DNA from: Anabaena sp051781005 | GTDB taxonomy: Bacteria; Cyanobacteriota; Cyanobacteriia; Cyanobacteriales; Nostocaceae | NCBI RefSeq assembly: GCF_051781005.1 | Contig: NZ_JBPWOA010000019.1 | Coordinates: 206,943-270,942 of the forward strand | Reading direction: 5' to 3' | Length of the DNA stretch: 64,000 nt | In this document: piece by piece, positions 1-8,500 of the stretch | Layout of the letters: every line of letters starts with the position of its first letter | Numbering within the stretch: position 1 is the stretch's first letter | Position numbers and translations under genes: made by a program | The notes under the pieces: generated by a model | What the model was told of the DNA's origin: nothing | The model's database searches: none | Seen by the model: the letters and a program-made list of their open reading frames with translations, nothing else

Positions 1-789
1 GCCATTCAAGAGTTTGGTTTTGGCTTTTTATTTAAAACCACTTGGAACCCTGTAAATAATGAATATGGGGTGCTGCCACAAGTCTATGGCACTCTCATTA
101 GTTCTTTTCTAGGTTTGTTATTAGCTATACCTATTGGTGTCGGTACTGCTGTTTTACTAAGTGAAAATTTTCTACCTGCTCCGGTGCGGGTGGTACTGGT
201 ATTTTTAGTAGAACTACTAGCAGCTATTCCTAGTGTTGTCTACGGAGTATGGGGCATTTTTGTTTTAGTCCCGATTTTAGCTAATTTGGGAAAATGGCTA
301 CATAATACCTTGGGCTGGATACCATTTTTTAGCACCCCACCCACAGGGCCAGGAATGCTACCGGCTGGAGTGATATTAGCAATTATGACTTTGCCAATTA
401 TCACTGCTATCTCCCGTGATGCTTTAATTTCTGTACCCTCCAGTCTACGTCAAGCAGCTATCGGACTAGGAGCAACCCGTTGGGAGACAATTTTTCAAGT
501 TATCATCCCCGCTGCCTTTTCTGGCATTGTCAGTGCGGTGATGTTGGCACTTGGTAGAGCAATGGGAGAAACAATGGCTGTAACAATGTTGATTGGTAAT
601 TCTAACAACATTAATATTTCCTTACTCGCTCCATCTAATACAATTTCGTCTCTACTGGCCAGCCAATTTTCTGAAGCCAGTGGGTTACAAATTTCAGCTT
701 TAATGTACGCTGCTTTAGTTCTGTTTTTCCTAACGCTGGTAGTGAATGTTTTGGCAGAGTTTATTGTTCTCCGGGTTAAGCGACTGTAG
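1..789 (+). CDS. pstC: Phosphate ABC transporter permease PstC (5' end outside window)
   Basis: The reading frame is open from base 1, so the true start lies upstream; the visible part is about 262 residues. It is one of the two inner-membrane permeases of the high-affinity phosphate importer PstSCAB. Several hydrophobic spans are visible, and the EAA-type cytoplasmic loop that contacts PstB reads RQAAIGLGATRWETIFQVII. The end has an AEFIVLRVKRL tail typical of PstC. The gene is followed after 15 bases by pstA and then pstB, in the usual pst order; pstS is not in the window. The family assignment is secure; only the N-terminus is missing. Confidence 0.95.
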   Translation, partial: AIQEFGFGFLFKTTWNPVNNEYGVLPQVYGTLISSFLGLLLAIPIGVGTAVLLSENFLPAPVRVVLVFLVELLAAIPSVVYGVWGIFVLVPILANLGKWLHNTLGWIPFFSTPPTGPGMLPAGVILAIMTLPIITAISRDALISVPSSLRQAAIGLGATRWETIFQVIIPAAFSGIVSAVMLALGRAMGETMAVTMLIGNSNNINISLLAPSNTISSLLASQFSEASGLQISALMYAALVLFFLTLVVNVLAEFIVLRVKRL

Positions 790-804
790 TTTTAGGTTGA
801 ATTT

Positions 805-1686
805 ATGACTTCTTCTTTTCCCCAAAGCAGCCTGACTCGCTCCCCTTCCTCTCCCCGAACAATGTTCAACACGGTGATGACCGTAGTTGCATTTATTTGT
901 GGAGTATTGGCGCTGCTACCTCTGGTGGCTGTTCTTTCTTATGTATTGTTTAAAGGTTTTAGCAGTTTAAATCTCAGTGTGTTTACAGAATTGCCACCAG
1001 CGCCTCTGAGAAAGGGAGGAGGTTTTGGTAATGCCATTTTGGGAACCCTATTCATGGTGGGAATTGGTGCATTAATCAGCATTCCTTTTGGTGTATTAGC
1101 GGCAATTTATTTAACAGAGTTTAGCTCTAGTAAAGTAGCTAGGTGGATACGTTTTGCTACTAATATTCTGAGTGGAGTTCCCTCAATTATTGCAGGGGTA
1201 TTTGCCTATGGGATTGTAGTTTTGACATTAGTCAAGCTGAACTTAGGATCTTACTCAGCTTTCGGTGGTGGGTTTGCGTTGGCAATTTTGATGTTACCCA
1301 CGATCGTGCGAACCACAGACGAAGCTCTACAGTTGGTTTCTCAAGATTTGCGGCAAGCATCTGTGGGGTTAGGAGCTACTAAGTTTCAAACGGTCATACA
1401 AGTAGTTTTACCAGCAGCTTTACCAGCCATTGTAACTGGTTCTACTTTAGCGATCGCTAGAGCATCTGGAGAAACAGCACCTTTACTGTTTACTGCTCTG
1501 TTTTCCTCTTTTTGGCCTAGTGGCTTATTGCAACCGACAGCTTCTCTTGCTGTTTTAGTTTATAACTTTGCTGTTTCACCTTTTCAAAATTGGCAGTCAT
1601 TAGCTTGGGCTGCTTCTTTAATATTGGTTTTGATGGTTCTGATTACTAGTATCATCGCTCGCTGGGCAACAAGGCAAAAAGCTTAA
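805..1686 (+). CDS. pstA: Phosphate ABC transporter permease PstA
   Basis: This 293-residue protein is the second membrane permease of the PstSCAB phosphate importer. It has an N-terminal Ser/Pro-rich cytoplasmic stretch (about 20 residues), a first membrane span at about 22-48, and a run of further spans. The ABC-contact loop RQASVGLGATKFQTVIQVVL (about residue 190-210) closely parallels that in PstC. Length and spacing match the family. It sits 15 bases after pstC and 59 bases before the preferred start of pstB, so the three are probably co-transcribed. Regulation by phosphate (Pho regulon) is expected from the family, but no Pho box can be seen because the operon promoter is outside the window. 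Confidence 0.95.
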   Translation: MTSSFPQSSLTRSPSSPRTMFNTVMTVVAFICGVLALLPLVAVLSYVLFKGFSSLNLSVFTELPPAPLRKGGGFGNAILGTLFMVGIGALISIPFGVLAAIYLTEFSSSKVARWIRFATNILSGVPSIIAGVFAYGIVVLTLVKLNLGSYSAFGGGFALAILMLPTIVRTTDEALQLVSQDLRQASVGLGATKFQTVIQVVLPAALPAIVTGSTLAIARASGETAPLLFTALFSSFWPSGLLQPTASLAVLVYNFAVSPFQNWQSLAWAASLILVLMVLITSIIARWATRQKA

Positions 1687-1745
1687 CAAAATACTTCAAC
1701 AGGATGAGTGATCATCCTAATTATCTCATTATCTCTAAACTTTTT

Positions 1746-2552
1746 ATGGCTACTAACACTAGTACAATCAACGGGACTGATGCGATTTTACGTACAGAAA
1801 ACCTGAATATTTACTACGGTAACTTCCTTGCTGTACAGAATGTTTGGCTAGATATCCCCAAAAATAAGGCTACAGCTTTCATTGGACCTTCAGGCTGTGG
1901 TAAGAGTACATTACTTCGATGCTATAACCGTCTTAACGATTTAATTGAATCGTTTCGAGCCGAAGGTAAAATTTATTTTGGTGATAATAATTTGTATGCA
2001 CCAGATATTGATCCGGTAGAAGTACGTCGTCGGATTGGTATGGTGTTTCAAAGGCCAAACCCTTTTCCTAAATCAATTTTTGACAACATTACTTTTGGAG
2101 CTAAAATCAACGGCTACAAAGGTGATATGAATGAATTGGTAGAACGCAGTTTGCGACAAGCTGCTTTGTGGGATGAAGTCAAAGATAAACTTAAACAAAG
2201 TGGTTTGTCTCTATCCGGTGGACAACAACAACGTTTATGTATTGCCAGAGCGATCGCAGTTCAACCAGAAGTTATACTCATGGATGAACCATGTTCTGCT
2301 CTTGACCCCATCTCTACTTTGCGGGTTGAAGAACTAATTCACGAACTCAAAGAACATTACACCATCGTTATCGTTACCCACAATATGCAACAAGCAGCAC
2401 GGGTTTCTGATAAAACAGCCTTCTTTAACGTTAAAACCTCTGATAAAGGTAGTCGCACAGGCTATTTAGTCGAATACGAAGAGACAGAATTAATTTTCAA
2501 CAATCCACAGCAAGAAGATACAAAAGCTTACATCAGCGGTAGATTTGGTTAA
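1746..2552 (+). CDS. pstB: Phosphate ABC transporter ATP-binding protein PstB
   Basis: This is the ATPase of the phosphate importer. Walker A is GPSGCGKST, the ABC signature is LSGGQQQRLCIARAIA, Walker B is EVILMDEP, and the switch histidine lies in VIVTHNMQQAARVSD. The C-terminus YISGRFG is characteristic of PstB. An upstream in-frame ATG at 1704 would add 14 residues (MSDHPNYLIISKLF). I prefer the ATG at 1746 because MATNTSTINGTD matches the usual start of cyanobacterial PstB, although neither start has a strong ribosome-binding site. The gene ends the pst operon and a hairpin follows 11 bases after the stop. Confidence 0.95.
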   Translation: MATNTSTINGTDAILRTENLNIYYGNFLAVQNVWLDIPKNKATAFIGPSGCGKSTLLRCYNRLNDLIESFRAEGKIYFGDNNLYAPDIDPVEVRRRIGMVFQRPNPFPKSIFDNITFGAKINGYKGDMNELVERSLRQAALWDEVKDKLKQSGLSLSGGQQQRLCIARAIAVQPEVILMDEPCSALDPISTLRVEELIHELKEHYTIVIVTHNMQQAARVSDKTAFFNVKTSDKGSRTGYLVEYEETELIFNNPQQEDTKAYISGRFG

Positions 2553-2563
2553 TTATTATAGTT

Positions 2564-2592
2564 CTGTCACAGTTTTGATCTGTATGTGACAG
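2564..2592 (+). terminator. Hairpin after pstB, possible terminator
   Basis: Eight perfectly paired bases, CTGTCACA and TGTGACAG, enclose a 13-base loop directly after pstB. There is no clean T-run after it, so it may be a weak or processing-type 3' end rather than a textbook terminator. Confidence 0.4.
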
Positions 2593-2740
2593 ATATCTCT
2601 TAAAAATAATCCATATCTACCTATCACTGGAAATTTTGTACAGTGATATTTTTTTAACTAAATTTCCCACCCATGATTTATACGAAATTGATATGAAGTT
2701 TTATAGAATAATGATTTGGCATTGTTGCGATTTGAAAGTA

Positions 2741-2794
2741 GTAGGGGTGGGGTTTCCCCGCCCTTGGAATAACTTGGAATAACTTGGAATAACC
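2741..2794 (+). repeat. REP-like palindrome upstream of the RAYT gene
   Basis: GTAGGGGTGGGG, TTT and CCCCGCCC form an 8-bp hairpin (one G-T pair), followed by three tandem TTGGAATAAC copies. The same palindrome and TTGGAATAAC tail recur at the 3' end of the neighbouring transposase gene, in the same orientation, and inverted inside it. This is the classical layout of a REP-associated tyrosine transposase with its substrate repeats. Confidence 0.75.
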
Positions 2795-2852
2795 GACCCT
2801 TTACCTGCGCCATAATATCCCAAAACCCTAAAATCAACGCTCCACATCCAGC

Positions 2853-3416
2853 ATGAAATATAACCCCAAAATCCACCATCGCCAATCAACACGCCTACGG
2901 GGTTATGATTATTCACAACCAGGAGCATATTTCATCACCATTTGTACCCAACACCGTGAATGTAATTTAGGCGAAATCATCAACGATGAAATGAAGTTCA
3001 CAGTCAGGGGTTTTATTGTCCATAAATTTTGGTTAAAAATCCCCCATCATTTTCCTAATGTTGAATTAGATCAATTTGTTGTTATGCCTAATCACGTTCA
3101 TGGAATTATTGTGATTAATGATGAATTGTTGGATGTAAACGATTATATAAAAGAGGGCGGGGAGACCCCGCCCCTACGGAAGAAAACGACATTGGGACAA
3201 ATAATTGCGTATTACAAATATCAAACAACAAAAATAATTAATAAAATTGATGATACTCTTGGACTGCGTATATGGCAACGCAATTATTACGATCGCATTA
3301 TCGATCATCAAAAAATTTTAGACATCGCTCGTCAATACATCGTTAAAAACCCTTTGCGTTGGGATAAAGATCCAAACAACCCCTGTAGGGGCGGGGTCTC
3401 CCCATCCTTGGAATAA
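2853..3416 (+). CDS. REP-associated tyrosine transposase (RAYT, Y1_Tnp family)
   Basis: This 187-residue single-strand DNA transposase-like protein belongs to the IS200-related Y1 family that acts on REP hairpins. The N-terminus RLRGYDYSQPGAYFITICTQ and the metal-binding HUH motif (MPNHVHGIIV, about residue 73-82) are diagnostic. A candidate catalytic tyrosine lies in the region of IIAYYKYQTTK (about residues 114-124). Two REP palindromes are translated in frame: one inside the protein, giving EGGETPPLRK (about residue 101-110), and one forming the last ten residues, CRGGVSPSLE, with the stop codon inside its TTGGAATAA tail. The internal REP lies in a variable loop between the HUH motif and the tyrosine helix, so the enzyme could still fold. 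It follows the pst operon on the same strand. Confidence 0.85.
   Translation: MKYNPKIHHRQSTRLRGYDYSQPGAYFITICTQHRECNLGEIINDEMKFTVRGFIVHKFWLKIPHHFPNVELDQFVVMPNHVHGIIVINDELLDVNDYIKEGGETPPLRKKTTLGQIIAYYKYQTTKIINKIDDTLGLRIWQRNYYDRIIDHQKILDIARQYIVKNPLRWDKDPNNPCRGGVSPSLE
3153..3178 (-). repeat. REP palindrome inside the RAYT coding region (inverted)
   Basis: GGGCGGGG, AGA and CCCCGCCC form a perfect 8-bp hairpin, followed by CTAC. Read on the minus strand it gives GTAGGGGCGGGGTCTCCCCG, the same unit as the REPs at 2741 and 3385 but in the opposite direction. It stays in the RAYT reading frame. Confidence 0.75.
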
Positions 3417-3418
3417 CC
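3385..3418 (+). repeat. REP-like repeat at the 3' end of the RAYT gene
   Basis: GTAGGGGCGGGGTCTCCCCA is followed by TCCTTGGAATAACC and matches the upstream REP at 2741 in orientation and tail. It supplies the C-terminal codons and the stop codon of the transposase. Confidence 0.75.
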
Positions 3419-3444
3419 GCCTTTTTGTCCTTAATTATTCTCAA

Positions 3445-3515
3445 AGCGGGTGGCGGGAATCGAACCCGCATTATTAGCTTGGAAGGCTAAAGTTTTACCA
3501 CTAAACTACACCCGC
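3445..3515 (-). tRNA. tRNA-Gly (anticodon TCC)
   Basis: On the minus strand the cloverleaf is complete: acceptor GCGGGTG/CACCCGC, D arm with GTGGTAAA, anticodon stem TTAGC/GCTAA with loop CTTCCAA (anticodon TCC), and T arm GCGGG-TTCGATT-CCCGC. The discriminator is T and CCA is not encoded. It is a useful local contrast to the tRNA-shaped RNAs at 29.4-30.1 kb, which do encode CCA. Confidence 0.96.
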
Positions 3516-3566
3516 ATATTTCCAGCTAAATAACTTTAACATAGCTTTTCTAAAATTACAAGCTAT

Positions 3567-4832
3567 TTATGGGGAATTTATTGGCTCAATTCTAATCCGC
3601 ACATACAAATTACTCAAATCTGGTTTTGATCCATCTAGATTATAGGCAGCAAGAAAGCTCTCTTGCCTAAAAATATCATTAAGCGCTTGCTCATAGATGC
3701 TTTTTTCACTGCTGAGTATCGCCGGTTCGATGTTGATGACGATCGCTTGCTCAAAGTTACCATTTTTATCAATTACTAAACTAGCCAATATATTTGCTGG
3801 CTTAAGTCCAGAATCGCCAGGTGAAAAACTTACTTCCAATTCCTTGGTGCGACTACCTTGGTATTCTGCCAAAACATCAGGTAAAGCATCAACTCTTAAT
3901 TGCTGTTGTTCTCTTAATTCGTTGACTTCATCTTTTAGTATAGGAGCAACGTTAGCGATTGCACCTCCTCCTCTTGGGGTTGGTGAATCCTCTGGATTAG
4001 GAGTTGGTGAATCCTCTGGATTAGGAGTTGGTGAATCTTCTGGATTAGGGGTTGGTGAATCCTCTGGATTAGGAGTTGGTGAATCCTCTGGATTAGGAGT
4101 TGGTGAATCTTCTGGATTAGGAGTTGGTGAATCTTCTGGAGTGGGAGTTGGTGAATCTGAGGGAAAATCGTTTGGTAATAGAGTTCCCTGACCGAGTTTG
4201 ACTTCTTGACGGCGATTCCAGGGAAGGTCATTTAATGGAATTGTCTCGGTAGGTGTAGCTGTAGGTATGGCTTGTGTTGTAGGACTCGGTGATGGAATTG
4301 CCTCAGTAGGTGTAGCTGTAGGGGTGACTTGTGTTGTAGGACTCGGTGATGGAATTGTTTCAGTGGGTGTAGCTGTAGGAGTGACTTGCGCTGTGGGACT
4401 CGGTGTAGGCGGAACTGATTGATTATTAACTTCAGTATTTTTGCTCTCACCTTGCTGTGAGAGATTAAAATCAGGATTTATAACGCCATCATCTGGATTA
4501 TTAGGGGTAGTTGGCGCGATTTTTGGTAAAGATGCTGTGACAGACTTTTGAGGTAACGAAGAAAATTTTGATGTAACTGTTTTAGGTGTTGAATCGGGTT
4601 TGGCAGTTGATTGTACTTGAGGCGAAATATCTATCAAATCAACCGGAATTTCAGCTTGGCTAGATTGGGGAATCCAAGGTTTAAATTCATTAGATGAGCG
4701 TAACAACCAAAAAATTAACAGGTGTAGCGAAACTGAACTTATAAATAAAATAATCCACAAAAAAGGTGGATCAGTATGTCTCCTCCAGCTTGTCGTAGAA
4801 AGTGGAGATTTATCTGTAACTGATGGTGTCAT
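3567..4832 (-). CDS. TonB-like membrane-anchored proline-rich protein
   Basis: This 421-residue protein has the architecture of TonB-type energy transducers. It has a short cytoplasmic N-terminus, one membrane span (about 24-45, FLWIILFISSVSLHLLIFWL), a long Pro/Thr/Ser-rich periplasmic spacer, and a folded C-terminal domain (about 300-418). The spacer contains three imperfect PSPTTQVTPTATPTE-type units, then seven copies of an eight-residue unit (SPTPNPED). The C-terminal part (LASLVIDKNGNF...YVRIRIEP) has a TonB_C-like feel, but I see no unambiguous TonB signature. No ExbB/ExbD genes are nearby. Role in outer-membrane energisation is inferred from layout only. Confidence 0.6.
   Translation of the reverse strand: MTPSVTDKSPLSTTSWRRHTDPPFLWIILFISSVSLHLLIFWLLRSSNEFKPWIPQSSQAEIPVDLIDISPQVQSTAKPDSTPKTVTSKFSSLPQKSVTASLPKIAPTTPNNPDDGVINPDFNLSQQGESKNTEVNNQSVPPTPSPTAQVTPTATPTETIPSPSPTTQVTPTATPTEAIPSPSPTTQAIPTATPTETIPLNDLPWNRRQEVKLGQGTLLPNDFPSDSPTPTPEDSPTPNPEDSPTPNPEDSPTPNPEDSPTPNPEDSPTPNPEDSPTPNPEDSPTPRGGGAIANVAPILKDEVNELREQQQLRVDALPDVLAEYQGSRTKELEVSFSPGDSGLKPANILASLVIDKNGNFEQAIVINIEPAILSSEKSIYEQALNDIFRQESFLAAYNLDGSKPDLSNLYVRIRIEPINSP
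3976..4158 (-). repeat. 24-bp tandem repeat encoding SPTPNPED units
   Basis: About seven and a half near-identical 24-base units (plus-strand unit GAGTTGGTGAATCCTCTGG and ATTAG) lie in frame inside the TonB-like gene. Copies differ by single synonymous changes such as CCTC/CTTC, so the array is recent and probably variable in copy number between strains. Confidence 0.9.
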
Positions 4833-4981
4833 AGTGAACTTAAAACAGGATTTGACGTTTCCACTCTAAAAAGACGGCGATTCCCAAGAGCAATTCACTA
4901 TTCAGGGCTGTGTCAAACAGCCGCTAGACACGTTGCTTTCAGCATTGCGCCTACTTTTTTCATATAATCCAGTATGAAAAT

Positions 4982-7900
4982 CTATGGTTCTGGTGTAACT
5001 ACAAATGTGAGAACTGTTTCATCTATACCTTTAAGTTCCAATGGACTACCTTTAGTGATTTCTTCTTCCTGTAAATAATCTGCGACGGCGGCAGAAACAA
5101 GGATGTTCCCAGGTACAGCGGCAGCTTGCAATCTAGCAGCAATATTCACGCTTGGTCCGATCGCTGTATAGTCTGCCCGTTCGGCACTTCCAAACATTCC
5201 CACAACTGCTGTGCCTTGGTGGATGCCACAGCGAAATTGTACTCCATTCCTGCCGTCAGTCTCGAATATACCTTGTTCTAGCCAACGATTATTTAACTGA
5301 ATTAGGGCTTTTTGCATTCCTCTGGCTGTATTGATCGCCCGACGTACCTGTTCATTAGGTGTTAGTTCTTCTGGCGCTCCATACAAGGCTAAAATAGCAT
5401 CTCCCATAAATTTATCTACAGTACCGCCATTGTTAAAAACAACTTTGGTCATGATTTCTAAATATTCATTCAGCACCTCTGCTACTTTTCGGGATCTGAG
5501 GGTGTTGGATAGTTGGGTGAAACCAACAATGTCACTAAACAATACTGTAACCAAGCGGGGTTCTGGTCGCAAGTCTAGGGATAAAGTTCCAGCGGCAGCT
5601 TTTTTTACGAGTGCAGATGGCAAAAAGCGTTTGAGAACAGATTCTGTGAGGTAGGTGTTTAATTCCAACACCCGTTTTTCATTTTCCTTCAGGGCTAAAA
5701 GATTCCTGACTGATGCTAGAAGTTCGCGGTCATTGAATGGTTTAGCTAAATAGGCATCAGCACCATATTCTGTGCTTTCAATGCGAGTTTCTTCATTAAC
5801 TTTTGCTGTCAGCAAAACTATTGGCGTACCTCGCATCTGGTCTTGACTGCGGATCATCTGAATCATTTCTAGTCCAGTCACCAAGGGCATCATTAAGTCA
5901 GTGATGATCAAGTTAGGATGATTCTCTTGTGCCGAACTAAAACCTTCGTAGCCGTTGCGAGCGGTCAGTACTTGATAGCCGCTGTGACGAAGGATATCGG
6001 CCACATAGAACCGCATATCTCGGTTGTCATCTACAACTAAGATTGATTGCTCATTATTTTGAACTTGTTTGTTAGAGTCTAGAGTTTCTAACCTGGGGGA
6101 TAAATTTTTGGTAATCAGTTCTGGGTTATCTCTGACTGACTCTACCTGTTCTAAGTCTGCCAATTCTACACTGGCACGATTATTATTCAGTTCCGATGGT
6201 GCTTCTAGTACTTGTTCTGGAGGTAAGTGATCTGAACCAGTCAACAGCCTTAAGCTAAATTGAGTACCTTGTCCGTAAACTGATTGTACTGTGACTTGCC
6301 CACCGTGTAGTTCTACTAGTTCTTTAACTAGGGATAAACCTAATCCACTTCCTTCATAGGTGCGGTTTTCGGAGCCTTCTGCTTGACGGAATCGCTCGAA
6401 TAGGTGGGGAATTTGTTCGGAAAGAATACCAATTCCTGTGTCTTGGATTTGCAGTATGCAGCTATCGCCCTCATTGTATAATCTGACGGTGATGATACCT
6501 CCGTCAGGTGTAAATTTCATGGCATTTGACAGCAGGTTGTAAACTACTTTGTCAAATTTTTCCATATCCAAGTAGACTGTCGGACATTCTAGTAAATCGG
6601 TCAGGACTTGCAGTCCTTTTTTCTCACAGTAGAGTCGAAATGATTCCACAATTTGGGTGATAAATTCGACCATATTGCAAGGGCGGAAAGTAGGCTGCAT
6701 TCTGCCAGCATCTAGACGTTGTAAATCTAGTAGTTGATTTACCAAGCGTAGGAGACGGCGAGAATTGCGGAGTGCGATCGCACTTTGGGCATGGGATAAC
6801 CCTTCACCATTTTCTACCACCGATTCTAGGGGACCTTGAATCAAGGTGATAGGAGTCCGAAATTCATGGGAGATATTTTGGAAAAATTCGGTTTTTTGCC
6901 TATCTAGTTCTATTAAGCGTTCAGCTTGTTCACGAGTTTTTTGGTACAACCGTGATTGTTGTACTGCGATCGCTGCTTGGGCTGCTACTGATTTAGATAG
7001 TTCAATTTCTGATGTCAACCATTTCCGAACTTTATTTCCTTCCCTCAGAGTAATACTACCAATGCATTTACCCTCAATCAATAGAGGCACAACCATTAGC
7101 GATCGCGGTCGCATTTTTAAAGGTAAATCAAAAGCCTGGACATCTGATGAAGAATGGGTGATATCCGTAATTACCACTGGTTCTTGTGTGTGTAATATCT
7201 CTTGCAGAATCGGATTCTTGCGAATAGGAGCTTGGGAAATCGGTAATTGTGGAGTTAAAGAGCGATGCTTACTATTGAGATGATTCTCATGATGATTTTC
7301 TAAATTTTGAGAACTGTCATACAAACCCACACATTGGACAAATTCATCTTCCTCTGTCCATAAAGACAGAACACAACCATCCACTTGTAAAGCTTGTCCC
7401 AATCGTTGGGTTATTGCTGAAAATATATCTTGCGGGTCTAAGCTAGAACGAATCTCCCTAGTAATTGTATTAATCAAAGCTTCTCTCTTTGCTAAAGCTT
7501 CCACTTCTTCATAAGCATAAGCCTGAGATAAAGCCAAGGCCGCTTGATCAGCCACAATTGACACCAGTTGCACCTCTTCATCTCCCCAACTCCGGGCTTG
7601 GTAACACTGGTGTAGAGCTAATACTGCTCTAAGTTCTTGTTGACAAATCAGCGGCACAACTAAGCTAGAACAAATATTGGCAGCACTAAAAGCCGCAGCG
7701 CGTTCTGCATTCCCTTGGATGCGTTCATCATTGGCCACATCGTAAATTACCTGTACCTCATTGGTTTCCCATACTGTCTGAACTAATAGAGATAAGGGAA
7801 TAATAGAGTCTAAATTCTCATCTGGTAACTTCCCATCGGGTTGGTTTGGAGGTAAAGACGAATCACTCTCTCCATGATCTTGATCTAGCGATTGAGCAGG

Positions 7901-8500
7901 TTTTTGGTAAGTAAATCCTTCATCTGCCAACTGCTCATCTTGGAAGGGACGTAAAAGGCAAACATCCACCTCTAACATATGCCCCACCGTATCAACAATG
8001 GTTTGCAAAATTTGCCGATAGTCTAGAGCGCTACGAATTGTATTAGTGACAGTATTAAGCAGCGATTCTCTACGAAGTGTACGAGTGAGTTCACGGGTTC
8101 TGGCTTTGAGGACATTATGTGTGTCCAAAGCTTGGCGTACAACTGCTTTAAGTTCTTCAGCTTCCCAAGGTTTAGTAACATATTTAAATACTTTGCCAGA
8201 GTTAATAGCTTCCACCAAATCTTCGACATCAGTGTAGCCAGTTAAAATAATTCGGATAATATCTGGGTATTGAGTTGCTGTCAGACTTAAAAATTCTGTA
8301 CCGCTCATCATTGGCATCCTTTGATCTGAGATGATCACGGATACGTCTCCTTCTTGTGCCAGCAGTTCTAGCGCTGCAGGCCCAGAGTTAGCCCTCAGTA
8401 CCTGATACTCGCGATAGAAACTGCGGTAAAGCAAGTCAAGGTTGTCTGGTTCATCATCGACAACTAAAATTTTCGGCTTACTGTTTGCTTGTGATGTCAT
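4982..8500 (-). CDS. cyaC: Hybrid two-component adenylate cyclase, CyaC type
   Basis: The 1172-residue protein makes cAMP under phosphorelay control. Domains in order are: receiver (8-125, Asp59), GAF (about 150-330), GAF (about 340-515), histidine kinase dimerisation domain with His545 in NISHEFRTP, HATPase (N box NLLSNAMKFT; G boxes DTGIGI and GSGLGLSLVKELVELHGG), second receiver (819-935, Asp868), and class III cyclase (about 980-1140). Cyclase metal-binding residues are Asp990 (FSDIVGF) and Asp1034 (GDAILAL). The purine-specifying pair is Lys1030 and Thr1112, as in adenylate cyclases, and the transition-state pair is Asn1119/Arg1123. All catalytic positions are present. The order R1-GAF-HK-R2-AC and the length match CyaC of Anabaena and Spirulina. 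It is monocistronic, with nothing co-directional nearby. Confidence 0.9.
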   Translation of the reverse strand: MTSQANSKPKILVVDDEPDNLDLLYRSFYREYQVLRANSGPAALELLAQEGDVSVIISDQRMPMMSGTEFLSLTATQYPDIIRIILTGYTDVEDLVEAINSGKVFKYVTKPWEAEELKAVVRQALDTHNVLKARTRELTRTLRRESLLNTVTNTIRSALDYRQILQTIVDTVGHMLEVDVCLLRPFQDEQLADEGFTYQKPAQSLDQDHGESDSSLPPNQPDGKLPDENLDSIIPLSLLVQTVWETNEVQVIYDVANDERIQGNAERAAAFSAANICSSLVVPLICQQELRAVLALHQCYQARSWGDEEVQLVSIVADQAALALSQAYAYEEVEALAKREALINTITREIRSSLDPQDIFSAITQRLGQALQVDGCVLSLWTEEDEFVQCVGLYDSSQNLENHHENHLNSKHRSLTPQLPISQAPIRKNPILQEILHTQEPVVITDITHSSSDVQAFDLPLKMRPRSLMVVPLLIEGKCIGSITLREGNKVRKWLTSEIELSKSVAAQAAIAVQQSRLYQKTREQAERLIELDRQKTEFFQNISHEFRTPITLIQGPLESVVENGEGLSHAQSAIALRNSRRLLRLVNQLLDLQRLDAGRMQPTFRPCNMVEFITQIVESFRLYCEKKGLQVLTDLLECPTVYLDMEKFDKVVYNLLSNAMKFTPDGGIITVRLYNEGDSCILQIQDTGIGILSEQIPHLFERFRQAEGSENRTYEGSGLGLSLVKELVELHGGQVTVQSVYGQGTQFSLRLLTGSDHLPPEQVLEAPSELNNNRASVELADLEQVESVRDNPELITKNLSPRLETLDSNKQVQNNEQSILVVDDNRDMRFYVADILRHSGYQVLTARNGYEGFSSAQENHPNLIITDLMMPLVTGLEMIQMIRSQDQMRGTPIVLLTAKVNEETRIESTEYGADAYLAKPFNDRELLASVRNLLALKENEKRVLELNTYLTESVLKRFLPSALVKKAAAGTLSLDLRPEPRLVTVLFSDIVGFTQLSNTLRSRKVAEVLNEYLEIMTKVVFNNGGTVDKFMGDAILALYGAPEELTPNEQVRRAINTARGMQKALIQLNNRWLEQGIFETDGRNGVQFRCGIHQGTAVVGMFGSAERADYTAIGPSVNIAARLQAAAVPGNILVSAAVADYLQEEEITKGSPLELKGIDETVLTFVVTPEP

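Noticed and set aside
3976..4158. CRISPR-like direct repeats
   Set aside because: Units are contiguous without spacers and encode SPTPNPED in frame; this is a protein repeat.
3697..4191. 164-codon plus-strand frame with GLGVGESS repeats
   Set aside because: Antisense reading of the SPTPNPED repeats in the TonB-like gene.
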